Program-made: the position numbers and the translations under genes
Shown: piece by piece, positions 7,913-16,421 of the stretch
Layout of the letters: each line of letters opens with the position of its first letter
How positions within the stretch are numbered: position 1 is the first letter of the stretch
DNA from: Clostridiales bacterium
Lineage (GTDB): Bacteria > Bacillota > Clostridia > Oscillospirales > Oscillospiraceae
Length of the DNA: 47,086 bases
NCBI GenBank assembly: GCA_012719035.1
Contig: JAAYBD010000037.1
Span: 1-47,086, forward strand
Direction of reading: 5' to 3'
Notes under the pieces: generated by a model
What the model was told of the DNA's origin: nothing
Databases searched by the model: none
What the model saw: only the letters and a program-made list of their open reading frames with translations

Positions 7913-8932
7913 TCAGCATTTCTCGGCTTCAATTGAAACAGCGTGGCAAATTCCCAGAATGCTCTCCCCCTGCTGCGAGGTTGTTGGCGACATTAAAGCC
8001 CCTGTTGCGGCAAACAATATGCTTTTTATCTCACCATTTATTAACTTTGGCAGCAAGTGACCTGCAAGTACGGAAGCACTGCACCCGCAACCCGAGCCGC
8101 CCGCGTGTACATCCTGCTTTTCTCTGTCATATATCAGCATTCCACAGTCATAGCATACTGGAGAAAGGTCATATCCGTTTTGAAATGCAAGCTCCACCAA
8201 TATTTCATGACCTACCACACCCAAATCTCCCGTAACGATCATGTCATAGTACATGGGATCCCTTCCGGTTTCTGTAAGGTGAGTCAAAATTGTTTCCAAT
8301 GCGGCGGGTGCCATGGCGCTTCCCATGTTCGCTGAATCGCAGACACCTGCATCAACGATTTTTCCCGTTGTGATGTGCGTGACATACGGGCCTTTTTCCT
8401 CATTGCTCAAAATTAAGGCTCCGGCAGCAGTTGCAGTCCACTGTGCAGTGGGACTCCTTTGTCCCCCGTAAGACAGAGGCAGGCGAAACTGTCTCTCAGC
8501 CGAACAAAAATGAGAGCTTGTCATCGCACATACCTTATCTGCAAATCCTCCGTCAATTATCATTGCCGCGAGCGAAAGAGATTCCGCCATAGTAGAGCAG
8601 GCGCCATACAGTCCGAACAGAGGAACACCGCTGTCTTTAACTGCAAACTCCGAGCCGACACACTGGTTTAGAAGGTCGCCCGTTAAAACATAGTCGAGTA
8701 CACCTGCGCTTATGCCGGCCTTTCCTACGGCTATATCAAAACACTTTTTCAGCATTGCACTTTCAGCGCTTTCCCAGCTTTTTGCTCCGAAATAGGAATC
8801 CTCGCTTAAATAGTCAAAGCATTTTGCAAGAGGTCCGTCAGCCTCCATTTTTCCCCCAACCGATGCAAAGGCTGAAATACAAGGAGGATTCTGCAGTTTA
8901 ATTGTTTGTTTTCCAATACGTTTTGATTCCAT
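7913..8932 (-). CDS. spoVAD: Stage V sporulation protein AD (SpoVAD)
   Basis: 339 residues with the thiolase-like fold of SpoVAD, the dipicolinic-acid-binding member of the SpoVA channel. Recognisable stretches are GKQTIKLQNPP near the N-terminus, LYGACSTMAESL around the pseudo-active site, and HAGGSGCGCSASV near the C-terminus. Length is normal. GGAGGG lies six bases before the ATG. The family's usual upstream partner spoVAC is not present; instead the gene faces the divergent maltodextrin operon. A weak sigma-G-like -10 (CATATTA) lies upstream but I could not find a good -35. Confidence 0.95.
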   Translation of the reverse strand: MESKRIGKQTIKLQNPPCISAFASVGGKMEADGPLAKCFDYLSEDSYFGAKSWESAESAMLKKCFDIAVGKAGISAGVLDYVLTGDLLNQCVGSEFAVKDSGVPLFGLYGACSTMAESLSLAAMIIDGGFADKVCAMTSSHFCSAERQFRLPLSYGGQRSPTAQWTATAAGALILSNEEKGPYVTHITTGKIVDAGVCDSANMGSAMAPAALETILTHLTETGRDPMYYDMIVTGDLGVVGHEILVELAFQNGYDLSPVCYDCGMLIYDREKQDVHAGGSGCGCSASVLAGHLLPKLINGEIKSILFAATGALMSPTTSQQGESILGICHAVSIEAEKC

Positions 8933-9125
8933 TAATGACCCTCCTTCACAGAATTCTCAATTATGTTTCCCAGAAATCATATTAATATGAAATTATAAGG
9001 AACTTTACATTTGTAATTTTAATATATTTTTACTTCTATTCCGTAAACTATATTGGTCACATTTAACAATCATCTGCAAAACAATTACAATAAACATAGA
9101 AAATCTGCTCTTAGGCAATTAGCAG

Positions 9126-9154
9126 TTGAGCTTAATTTAAGTCTGCATTAAAAT
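9126..9154 (+). promoter_or_regulatory. Sigma-A promoter of the maltodextrin operon
   Basis: TTGAGC (9126-9131), 17-nt spacer, TAAAAT (9149-9154). Transcription would begin near 9161, just ahead of the cre-like site. Confidence 0.6.
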
Positions 9155-9170
9155 AAGGTCCAGAGGAGGT

Positions 9171-9184
9171 TGAAAGCGTTTTTA
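9171..9184 (+). promoter_or_regulatory. cre-like CcpA operator
   Basis: TGAAAGCGTTTTTA matches 13 of 14 positions of the degenerate catabolite-responsive element TGWAARCGYTWNCW. It lies roughly 10-24 nt after the predicted start of transcription, a position where CcpA binding blocks elongation. This suggests glucose repression of the maltodextrin operon. Confidence 0.6.
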
Positions 9185-9234
9185 TCTGCGGCTTTCAGCC
9201 TACTATCATATTTTAAAACTAAAGGAGGAGTAAA

Positions 9235-10566
9235 ATGAAAAAGCTTATAGCTCTTTTGCTGTCCGTAATGATGCTTTTCGCTGTCCTTGCCGGGTGTGCC
9301 GATAAAGCGCCCGATACTTCCGCAAATCCGGGCGGGGCAGCAGGCAGCGAGGTCTCGGGATCAGTCTATTATCTCAGCTTCAAACCCGAGCAATCGAAAC
9401 AATGGACCGCTCTTGCAAAGCAGTACACAGAATTGACAGGCATCCCTGTCAATATAGTAACCGCTGCATCCGGTACATACGAATCCACTCTAAAATCTGA
9501 AATGGCAAAGACTAAAGCTCCCACCCTCTTCCAGGTAAACGGTCCGATAGGACTTTCAAGATGGAAGGACTACTGCTATGACCTTTCAGGCTCAGAGGTC
9601 TATGCCGAGCTCAAAAGCGATGATTTCGCACTTAAAGAAGACAGCGCGGTATACGGCATAGCCTATGTTATCGAGACCTACGGACTGATTTATAACAAAG
9701 CTCTGCTTGAGAAAGCTGGCTACAGCGCCAAGGACATCACAAGCTTTACAGATCTAAAGTCGGCCGCTGAGGACATTCAGTCCCGCAAGGACGAACTTGG
9801 AGTCCTGGGTGCTTTCACCTCCGCGGGCATGGATAGTTCCTCTGACTGGCGCTTCAAAACTCATCTTGCAAACTTACCCATTTATTATGAGTACAAAGCG
9901 GACGGCATAGGCACAACAGAGAAAATCAAGGGAACATATCTTGACAATTACAAAACTGTTTGGGACCTCTACATAAACAATTCCACCTGCGACCCTAAAA
10001 TGCTTTCCAGCAAAACAGGCGATGAAGCCGCTTCAGAATTCGCACTCGGCGAAGCCGTATTTTATCAGAACGGCACTTGGGCATATGAGCAGATAAAGGG
10101 ATATGAAGTTTTAGACGAGGACATAGGAATGATGCCCATATACATCGGCGCCGAGGGCGAAGAAAATCAAGGATTATGCACCGGCTCCGAAAACTATTGG
10201 TGTGTCAACAAGAATGCCTCGGAGGAGGATATTAAAGCAACTCTGGATTTCATCGCATGGTGCGTAAAGAGCGCCGAAGGCAAAACAGCACTCAAAGACA
10301 TGGGATTTGTCTGCCCCTTCAAGGGTTTCACCGAAGAATATCTTCCCGACAATCCCCTGATTGCAGCCGCAGATGAAACAATCGCCGCCGGGAAAACCTC
10401 TATTGCATGGTGTTTCCCCACAATGCCTTCCGAGGAGTGGAAAAACGGTCTTGGCTCTGCCCTGCTCGAATACGCTCAGGGAACCGGCACTTGGGATGCC
10501 GTCAAAACTGCATTTGTTGACGGTTGGGCAAAGGAATATTCGCTAAAGACCGAAAGTGAGTCTTAG
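9235..10566 (+). CDS. Carbohydrate (maltodextrin-type) ABC transporter substrate-binding lipoprotein
   Basis: 443 residues. A signal peptide of about 20 residues ends in a lipobox LAGC, so the protein is anchored to the membrane outside the cell. The rest is a cluster-B/MalE-type solute-binding fold: early YYLSFKPEQSKQWTALAKQYTE, and a conserved FYQNGTWAYEQI segment. Two MalF/MalG-type permeases and malQ follow, which points to maltose or maltodextrins. The ATPase subunit is not encoded here; CUT1 importers often share an MsmX-type ATPase from elsewhere. GGAGGAG precedes the start. Confidence 0.88.
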   Translation: MKKLIALLLSVMMLFAVLAGCADKAPDTSANPGGAAGSEVSGSVYYLSFKPEQSKQWTALAKQYTELTGIPVNIVTAASGTYESTLKSEMAKTKAPTLFQVNGPIGLSRWKDYCYDLSGSEVYAELKSDDFALKEDSAVYGIAYVIETYGLIYNKALLEKAGYSAKDITSFTDLKSAAEDIQSRKDELGVLGAFTSAGMDSSSDWRFKTHLANLPIYYEYKADGIGTTEKIKGTYLDNYKTVWDLYINNSTCDPKMLSSKTGDEAASEFALGEAVFYQNGTWAYEQIKGYEVLDEDIGMMPIYIGAEGEENQGLCTGSENYWCVNKNASEEDIKATLDFIAWCVKSAEGKTALKDMGFVCPFKGFTEEYLPDNPLIAAADETIAAGKTSIAWCFPTMPSEEWKNGLGSALLEYAQGTGTWDAVKTAFVDGWAKEYSLKTESES

Positions 10567-10586
10567 AAGCTTTGTCTTAACAATTC

Positions 10587-10617
10587 GAGGGATGAGTTTA
10601 TTTAAAACTCATCCCTC
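10587..10617 (+). terminator. Stem-loop between binding-protein and permease genes
   Basis: A 13-bp perfect stem with a 5-nt loop, not followed by a T-tract. In the malE-malF setting such a structure usually protects the upstream mRNA or causes partial termination, raising binding-protein over permease expression. That role is inferred. Confidence 0.55.
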
Positions 10618-10685
10618 AGAACAAATAAGACGGCAAATTATTTGCGGTTTTCCCGAATAATCTCACATATACTGGAGTGTATGGT

Positions 10686-11528
10686 ATGCAAAAAGCTTTA
10701 AAGAAATACTTTCCAGTCTTCGTACTGCCCACGATGACTGCTTTCATCATCTTTTTTCTTATTCCCTTTATACTCGGATTGTACCTGTCCCTCTGCGACT
10801 TTACAACAGTATCAGACACCCGCTTCATCGGAATAGAAAATTTTCAGAAAATCTGGGGCGATTCGACTTTTGTACATTCTCTATGGTTCACCGCCTTGTT
10901 CGCAGGTGCGTCTATAGTGCTCATAAACGTATTAGCCTTTGCAGTCGCACTTTTCCTGACAAAACAGTTCCGCGGAACAAACTTTTTCCGCACAGTGTTT
11001 TTTATGCCGAACCTGATCGGCGGCATTGTCTTAGGGTATATCTGGCAGCTCATTTTCAACGGCATCCTTGCCTACTATTCAAAGACGCTTACCTATTCCG
11101 CCGTTTACGGTTTCTGGGGACTTTTGATATTGATGTGCTGGCAGCAGGTCGGCTATATGATGATTATCTATATTGCAGGGCTTCAAAGCATACCGGCGGA
11201 CCTATACGAGGCAGCCCGCATAGACGGTGCAACACCCTCTCAAAGGCTTTCCCGAATCACTATACCTATGTCCATGCCGGCAATAACCATCTGCACCTTT
11301 CTCACGCTTACGAACTCTTTCAAGCTCTTTGACCAAAACCTTGCGCTTACTGCCGGTCAGCCTTCGGACAAGACAGAAATGCTCGCTCTCAATATAGTCC
11401 ATACGTTCTACAACCGTATAGGCTGGGAGGGCGTCGGTCAGGCAAAGGCGGTAGTTTTCTTCTTCATCGTTGCAATTTTGGTTATATCTCAGCTAAAAAT
11501 GACGAGAAACAGGGAGGTACAGCAATGA
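10686..11528 (+). CDS. Sugar ABC transporter permease (MalF-like)
   Basis: 280 residues with six membrane segments, beginning MQKALKKYFPVFVLP. The EAA loop (EAARIDGATPSQRLSRITIP) that docks the ATPase lies near residue 180-200. The ATG at 10686 is preferred over a GTG at 10677, because GGAG (10674-10677) is eight bases before the ATG and overlaps the GTG. The stop overlaps the next permease start as ATGA. Confidence 0.9.
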   Translation: MQKALKKYFPVFVLPTMTAFIIFFLIPFILGLYLSLCDFTTVSDTRFIGIENFQKIWGDSTFVHSLWFTALFAGASIVLINVLAFAVALFLTKQFRGTNFFRTVFFMPNLIGGIVLGYIWQLIFNGILAYYSKTLTYSAVYGFWGLLILMCWQQVGYMMIIYIAGLQSIPADLYEAARIDGATPSQRLSRITIPMSMPAITICTFLTLTNSFKLFDQNLALTAGQPSDKTEMLALNIVHTFYNRIGWEGVGQAKAVVFFFIVAILVISQLKMTRNREVQQ

Positions 11529-12364
11529 CAAAGAAATCAAAAGCCTCAAATCATGCCTTAACAGCCCTGTTCTCGGTATTTTCTCTTGTTTATATTGCGC
11601 CTATAGCTATAATAGTTTATAACTCATTCAAGAAAAAAGCATATATAACAAGAACCCCCTTTGATTTTCCCAACGAAAAAACCTTTGCAGGGCTTGAAAA
11701 TTATGTAGAGGGCATCACAAAGACAAATTTTTGGGACGCTCTTGCAACAAGTTTTTTTGTCACCGCCGCTTCCGTTATAGTAATACTCCTGTGCACCTCA
11801 ATGGCGGCTTGGTATATCAGCAGAACTAAGAGCAGGACTTCCCGAATTTTTTATTATCTCTGTGTTTTTTCTATGGTCGTCCCATTCCAGATGGTGATGT
11901 TTACATTGTCAAAAACGGCAGACTATCTGCATTTGGGCAATCCCCTCGGACTGGTTTTTGTCTATCTTGGCTTTGGCGCCGGTCTTGCCGTATTTATGTT
12001 CAGCGGCTTTATGAAGTCGGTTCCTATTGAGATCGAGGAAGCCGCCATGATAGACGGATGCAATCCTATCCAAACTTTTTTCCTCGTTGTGCTGCCTATT
12101 TTAAGACCAACGCTTATTTCCGTGGGAATATTGGAAACGATGTGGATATGGAATGACTATCTTCTTCCCTATCTCATCCTTGACCTGAATAAATGGATGA
12201 CGATACCCATTGCCGTCCAATACCTCAAGGGCGGCTACGGCTCTATTGACTGGGGGGCGATGATGGCAATGCTCGTTCTTGCTATAATCCCTATAATAAT
12301 CTTCTACATCAGTTGTCAAAAGCATATCATCAAGGGTGTCGCGGCAGGCGCCGTTAAAGGTTAA
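11525..12364 (+). CDS. Sugar ABC transporter permease (MalG-like)
   Basis: 279 residues, six membrane segments, and the EAA motif EEAAMIDGCNPIQTFFLVVLPILRP. It is the second inner-membrane half of the importer and partners the preceding MalF-like protein, overlapping it by 4 nt. GGGAGG lies upstream. It is followed after 62 nt by malQ. Confidence 0.9.
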   Translation: MTKKSKASNHALTALFSVFSLVYIAPIAIIVYNSFKKKAYITRTPFDFPNEKTFAGLENYVEGITKTNFWDALATSFFVTAASVIVILLCTSMAAWYISRTKSRTSRIFYYLCVFSMVVPFQMVMFTLSKTADYLHLGNPLGLVFVYLGFGAGLAVFMFSGFMKSVPIEIEEAAMIDGCNPIQTFFLVVLPILRPTLISVGILETMWIWNDYLLPYLILDLNKWMTIPIAVQYLKGGYGSIDWGAMMAMLVLAIIPIIIFYISCQKHIIKGVAAGAVKG

Positions 12365-12426
12365 ATTAAGATAAACGGCTATGCGGACACAAAGTTCAGT
12401 CAAATTTTTTCTTTGGAGATAACGCT

Positions 12427-13899
12427 ATGAGAAAAAGCGGAATATTGATGCATATAAGCTCTCTCCCCTCCCCTTGGGGCATCGGCACGATGGGAGCGGA
12501 AGCAAGGAAGTTTGCAGACTTTCTTCACGAAAGCGGTCAAAAATACTGGCAGATACTGCCCATATCTCCTACCGGATACGGTGACTCGCCCTATCAGTCA
12601 TTCTCCGCATATGCGGGAAACCCCTATTTTATAGACCTTGACATTCTAAGTGAATGGGGGCTTTTGGAGAAGTCCGATTATGCCTCAATAGATTGGGGAA
12701 GTGATCCAAGCCGGGTTGATTTTGGGCTTCTTTACGAAAACAGATTCGATGTGCTGAGAAAAGCAGCCGCATCTCTGCTTTATACAGCGGATAGCGAATT
12801 CATTGCTTTCTGCCGAAGCAGCGCTTTCTGGCTTGACGACTACGCTCTTTTCATGGCGCTTAAAGACAGTCACGGCGGTGCGTCATGGACTGACTGGGAA
12901 CGCCCGCTTCGCTTTCGCAAACCTGACGCACTGAGAGAAGCTAAAGGCAGGCTTGCAAAAGAAATCGATTTCTATAAAGCTTTACAGTATCTTTTCTTTA
13001 AACAGTGGGGCTTGCTGAAGAGCTATGCCGGTGAAAAAGGGATTTCGATAATCGGAGATATGCCCATCTATGTTGCTCCCGATTCATCAGACCTTTGGGC
13101 ACAGCCTCATCTGTTCATGCTAAACAGCGAATTGAAGCCGACTTATGTTGCGGGGTGTCCGCCTGATGGTTTCTCTGAAAACGGTCAGCTTTGGGGCAAT
13201 CCGCTTTATGACTGGGGGGAGATGGAAAAGAACGGCTATTCGTGGTGGATAAGCCGCATAAGGCATCAGTTTGAAATTTACGATGTGCTGCGAATCGATC
13301 ATTTTCGCGGTTTTGATGAATATTACGCAATACCTTACGGCTCTGATACCGCAAAAATCGGTCGCTGGCAAAAAGGTCCGGGCATCGGTTTGTTCGATGC
13401 AGTCAAGGCCGCCATTGGAAAAAAGCAAATCATTGCGGAGGATCTTGGATATCTTAACGACTCGGTCCGAAAGCTTCTCCGCGACTGCGGTTTCCCGGGA
13501 ATGAAAGTTTTGCAGTTTGCTTTTGACAGCCGCGAGGACAGCGATTACCTCCCCCACAACTTTTCCTCCCACTGTGTTGCATATACCGGCACACATGACA
13601 ACGACACGATAAGCGGCTGGTTCGGCACAGCGCCCGAAGCCGATGTAAAAAAAGCCCGCGAATATCTGCGGATACACGATGATGAAAGCGAAGCAAAAGC
13701 TATGCTTTGTGCCTTATGGGGAAGCGTCGCCGACCTCGCCATCGCTCAGATGCAGGACCTTCTGAAACTCGGAAGCGAGGGAAGGATGAACACGCCAAGC
13801 ACATTAGGCGGCAACTGGCTGTGGCGTATGAGACCTGATACAGACCTTGCGGAAATTTCAGCTTGGCTGCTCCGCGTCACAGAGCTATACGGCAGATAA
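12427..13899 (+). CDS. malQ: 4-alpha-glucanotransferase (amylomaltase)
   Basis: 490 residues, GH77. It transfers alpha-1,4-glucan segments between maltodextrins and releases glucose in the cytoplasm. Landmarks: N-terminal GILMHISSLPSPWGIG, PTGYGDSPYQ, FMLNSELKPTYVAGCPPDGF, the nucleophile aspartate in RIDHFRGFDEYYAIP, the acid/base glutamate in IIAEDLGYL, and THDNDTI carrying the third catalytic aspartate. Length is normal. TTTGGAG precedes the start. It completes the maltodextrin uptake and breakdown operon; a phosphorylase is not present in the window. Confidence 0.96.
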   Translation: MRKSGILMHISSLPSPWGIGTMGAEARKFADFLHESGQKYWQILPISPTGYGDSPYQSFSAYAGNPYFIDLDILSEWGLLEKSDYASIDWGSDPSRVDFGLLYENRFDVLRKAAASLLYTADSEFIAFCRSSAFWLDDYALFMALKDSHGGASWTDWERPLRFRKPDALREAKGRLAKEIDFYKALQYLFFKQWGLLKSYAGEKGISIIGDMPIYVAPDSSDLWAQPHLFMLNSELKPTYVAGCPPDGFSENGQLWGNPLYDWGEMEKNGYSWWISRIRHQFEIYDVLRIDHFRGFDEYYAIPYGSDTAKIGRWQKGPGIGLFDAVKAAIGKKQIIAEDLGYLNDSVRKLLRDCGFPGMKVLQFAFDSREDSDYLPHNFSSHCVAYTGTHDNDTISGWFGTAPEADVKKAREYLRIHDDESEAKAMLCALWGSVADLAIAQMQDLLKLGSEGRMNTPSTLGGNWLWRMRPDTDLAEISAWLLRVTELYGR

Positions 13900-13910
13900 A
13901 ACAGCATAGA

Positions 13911-13948
13911 AAAAGGGAAGCGCCTGCAGCTTACTGCGCTTCCCTTTT
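13911..13948. terminator. Bidirectional terminator between malQ and tex
   Basis: A 13-bp stem (AAAAGGGAAGCGC and its complement) with a 12-nt loop has T-rich tails on both strands. It serves the convergent genes malQ and tex. Confidence 0.85.
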
Positions 13949-13951
13949 TAT

Positions 13952-16108
13952 TTATTGGTTTTTGAGCTGTTTCATGCTGAGTGAAATGCGTTTTTTCTCA
14001 ACGTCGACAGCCAGAACAACTGTGTCAACAACATCTCCTACCTTAACCACTTCAGACGGATGTTTTACATACCTGTCACACAGCTCGGATATATGCACAA
14101 GTCCGTCCTGATGAACGCCTATATCCACAAAGGCACCGAAATCGATAACATTTCTAACTGTACCGCGCATCACCATGCCGGGCTTCAAATCGTTCATGTC
14201 TATAACATCGGTGCGGAGCATTGTAGGAGGGAGCTCATCACGCGGGTCGCGTCCCGGCTTTAAAAGTTCGTTTATTATATCGTTCACTGTAGGAACTCCT
14301 ACCCCGCTGTATTCCGCAAGCTTTTGAAGCGTCATTTTACCGGCTCTTTCGCGCAGATCTCCGACTTTGCCCTCAGCCACATCCGTTAGAGCATAGCCGC
14401 ATATTTCAAGAATTTTTTCCGCCGCGTCATAGGACTCCGGATGAACGCCCGTATTGTCGAGAATATTTTTACTTTCCGGCACACGAAGAAATCCCGCGCA
14501 TTGCTCAAATGCCTTAGGTCCGATTTTTGGAACCTTCTGAACAGCCTTTCGTGTTGTGAACACGCCGTTCTCCTCGCGGTATGCAACGATATTCTTCGCT
14601 GTAGTCCCGTTCAGCCCCGATACCTTTGCGAGAAGCGAGGGAGATGCGGTATTTAAATCGACACCCACCGCGTTTACGCAGTCCTCAACAACCCCGTTCA
14701 GCGTTTCGTCCAGCCTTGCCTCAGGCATATCATGCTGATACTGTCCAACGCCTATAGACTTCGGGTCGATTTTTACAAGCTCCGCAAGCGGGTCTTGCAG
14801 TCTTCTTGCAATAGATACGGCAGAGCGCAGTGAAACATCAAAATCAGGAAATTCAGCCGCCCCCAGCTTCGATGCGGAATATACAGACGCTCCCGCTTCG
14901 TTCACCATCATGTATGATACGCCCGGAAGCTCCTTTAGAATTTCTGCAATAAAAATCTCGGATTCCTTAGAAGCTGTTCCGTTGCCGATTGCAATAGCCT
15001 CCACACCGTGTTTTTTTATCATCCTTATCAGGGCTGCCTTTGCCTCCTCTGTTTTGTTGTGAGGAGGTGTGGGATAGACGACTCCGGTTTCCAGCACCTT
15101 CCCCGTTCCGTCTACTACGGCAATTTTACAGCCTGTGCGATAGGCGGGGTCGAAGCCCATTGTCACTTTATTTTTTACAGGTGGCTGCATGAGGAGCGGC
15201 TTTAAATTCAGCCCGAACATTTTTATCGCCTGTTCGGATGCCATATCTTTAAGCTCGTTTCTTATCTCCCGCTCTACTGAGGGGAATATCAATCTTGAAT
15301 AAGCATCCTCCGCAGCTGCCGCTACAAAATCGCTTGATATGCTGCCGCTGCGAACAGTATGATTTTTAATAATATCCATTGCAAGGACTTCATCTATTTC
15401 AATGCCGACTTTTAGGAAATCCTCTTTTTCTCCCCGGTTTATCGCCAGAATCCTATGGCTTTGGAGCTTTTTAATAGGCTCGGCGAAGTCATAATATAGG
15501 CGATAGACAGAATCTTCTTCCTTGGCGGCTTTTGATACCAGAAAACCCTTTACGGCTATGAGTTCCTTTAAGCTTTTTCTGATATCGGCATTATCGGAAA
15601 TGTCTTCCGCAATTATGTCCGAAGCGCCTGCAAGCGCATCCTCAATACTTTCTACACCCTTTTCGGAGTCGATATATGGAGCGGCAAGTTCCTCTAAGCT
15701 TCCTGTATTTATATTCTGAGCGAATAAGAGCGCCGCAAGCGGTTCAAGCCCTTTTTCACGCGCAACAGTAGCCCTTGTTCGGCGCTTTTGCTTATATGGG
15801 CGGTAAATATCCTCAAGCTCCGCCAAAACAGTGGCTTCTTCGATTGCCGAAACAAGCTCCTCCGTCAGCTTTCCCTGTGACTCGATAGACGCCTTAATTT
15901 CCTCTCTGCGCTTATCAAGATTTCGGATATACTGAAGTCTTTCGGAAATCTCACGCAACATTTGGTCATCCATAGAACCATGAAGCTCTTTTCGATAACG
16001 GGCAATAAAAGGAATCGTATTCCCCTCATCAATGAGACTTATCACATTTTTGATATGTTCTGACTTTTGTGAAAACTCTTTTGAGAGTATTTCTATGATT
16101 TTTTGCAT
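13952..16108 (-). CDS. tex: RNA-binding transcription accessory protein Tex
   Basis: 718 residues. The order is an N-terminal helical region (ends in IPFIARYRKELHGSMDD), a YqgF/RuvC-like domain starting near GFDPAYRTGCKIAVVD, helix-hairpin-helix motifs (LLAKVSGLNGTTAKNIV and VPKIGPKAFEQCAGFLR), and a C-terminal S1 RNA-binding domain (about residues 640-710, ending KRISLSMKQL). Tex is linked to transcription and RNA turnover; its exact role in Clostridia is unclear. GGAG stands twelve bases before the ATG, somewhat far. It is monocistronic. Confidence 0.95.
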   Translation of the reverse strand: MQKIIEILSKEFSQKSEHIKNVISLIDEGNTIPFIARYRKELHGSMDDQMLREISERLQYIRNLDKRREEIKASIESQGKLTEELVSAIEEATVLAELEDIYRPYKQKRRTRATVAREKGLEPLAALLFAQNINTGSLEELAAPYIDSEKGVESIEDALAGASDIIAEDISDNADIRKSLKELIAVKGFLVSKAAKEEDSVYRLYYDFAEPIKKLQSHRILAINRGEKEDFLKVGIEIDEVLAMDIIKNHTVRSGSISSDFVAAAAEDAYSRLIFPSVEREIRNELKDMASEQAIKMFGLNLKPLLMQPPVKNKVTMGFDPAYRTGCKIAVVDGTGKVLETGVVYPTPPHNKTEEAKAALIRMIKKHGVEAIAIGNGTASKESEIFIAEILKELPGVSYMMVNEAGASVYSASKLGAAEFPDFDVSLRSAVSIARRLQDPLAELVKIDPKSIGVGQYQHDMPEARLDETLNGVVEDCVNAVGVDLNTASPSLLAKVSGLNGTTAKNIVAYREENGVFTTRKAVQKVPKIGPKAFEQCAGFLRVPESKNILDNTGVHPESYDAAEKILEICGYALTDVAEGKVGDLRERAGKMTLQKLAEYSGVGVPTVNDIINELLKPGRDPRDELPPTMLRTDVIDMNDLKPGMVMRGTVRNVIDFGAFVDIGVHQDGLVHISELCDRYVKHPSEVVKVGDVVDTVVLAVDVEKKRISLSMKQLKNQ

Positions 16109-16212
16109 ATGCTGTTTTTTCTCCTGTGTGATATTGTCGGTAAATTGATCGCGGTATTCAGTTTAATAGAAAATACCGAATTGTTCAAGAAAAATACTTA
16201 AAAATATGGTGG

Positions 16213-16258
16213 CTGTTCTAAGTCATTATATCATAGCCGCGAAGCGGCGTTATGATAT
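16213..16258 (+). repeat. Hairpin repeat, copy 1
   Basis: 46-nt unit consisting of half of hairpin A (CTGTTCTAAGTCATTATAT) and hairpin B (ATCATAGCCGC, loop, GCGGCGTTATGAT). Copy 2 is 69 nt downstream and nearly identical. The inner GC part of hairpin B has a 2-nt bulge that is the same in all copies. Confidence 0.85.
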
Positions 16259-16272
16259 ATGGATTTAATCAA

Positions 16273-16327
16273 ATATAATGACTGTTCTAAGTCATTATAT
16301 CATAGCCGCAAAGCGGCGTTATGATAG
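16273..16327 (+). repeat. Hairpin repeat, copy 2 (complete A plus B hairpins)
   Basis: Hairpin A has 11-bp arms (16273-16283 and 16290-16300). Hairpin B follows directly (TATCATAGCCGC ... GCGGCGTTATGATA). The repeat sits between tex and the MocR gene, upstream of the MocR promoter. A third, inverted copy is at 28993-29066. Confidence 0.85.
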
Positions 16328-16370
16328 CATATGCTCCGACCATTTAGGCAGCAAGATGTGAATATTCCCC

Positions 16371-16399
16371 TTGTCATTCTCGCCATACAATGCTATTAT
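16371..16399 (+). promoter_or_regulatory. Sigma-A promoter of the MocR-type regulator gene
   Basis: TTGTCA (16371-16376), 17-nt spacer, TATTAT (16394-16399), with a TGn extended -10. The -10 lies inside the palindrome at 16383-16406. Confidence 0.7.
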
Positions 16400-16406
16400 T
16401 GTGTGG
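16383..16406. promoter_or_regulatory. Palindrome over the -10 box, candidate autoregulatory operator
   Basis: CCATACAAT, a 6-nt spacer, ATTGTGTGG: 9-bp arms with one mismatch. The same 9-6-9 design, with CCACACAAT/ATTGTGTGG, recurs at 17816-17839 before azlC. A dimeric MocR regulator bound here would block RNA polymerase. Confidence 0.6.
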
Positions 16407-16421
16407 TATAGAGGTGATATA

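Noticed and set aside
8975-9010. Sigma-G-type promoter of spoVAD
   Set aside because: A -10-like CATATTA is present but no acceptable -35 at 16-18 nt spacing.
13120-13677. 185-codon minus-strand frame inside malQ
   Set aside because: Antisense shadow of a well-conserved enzyme; no ribosome site.
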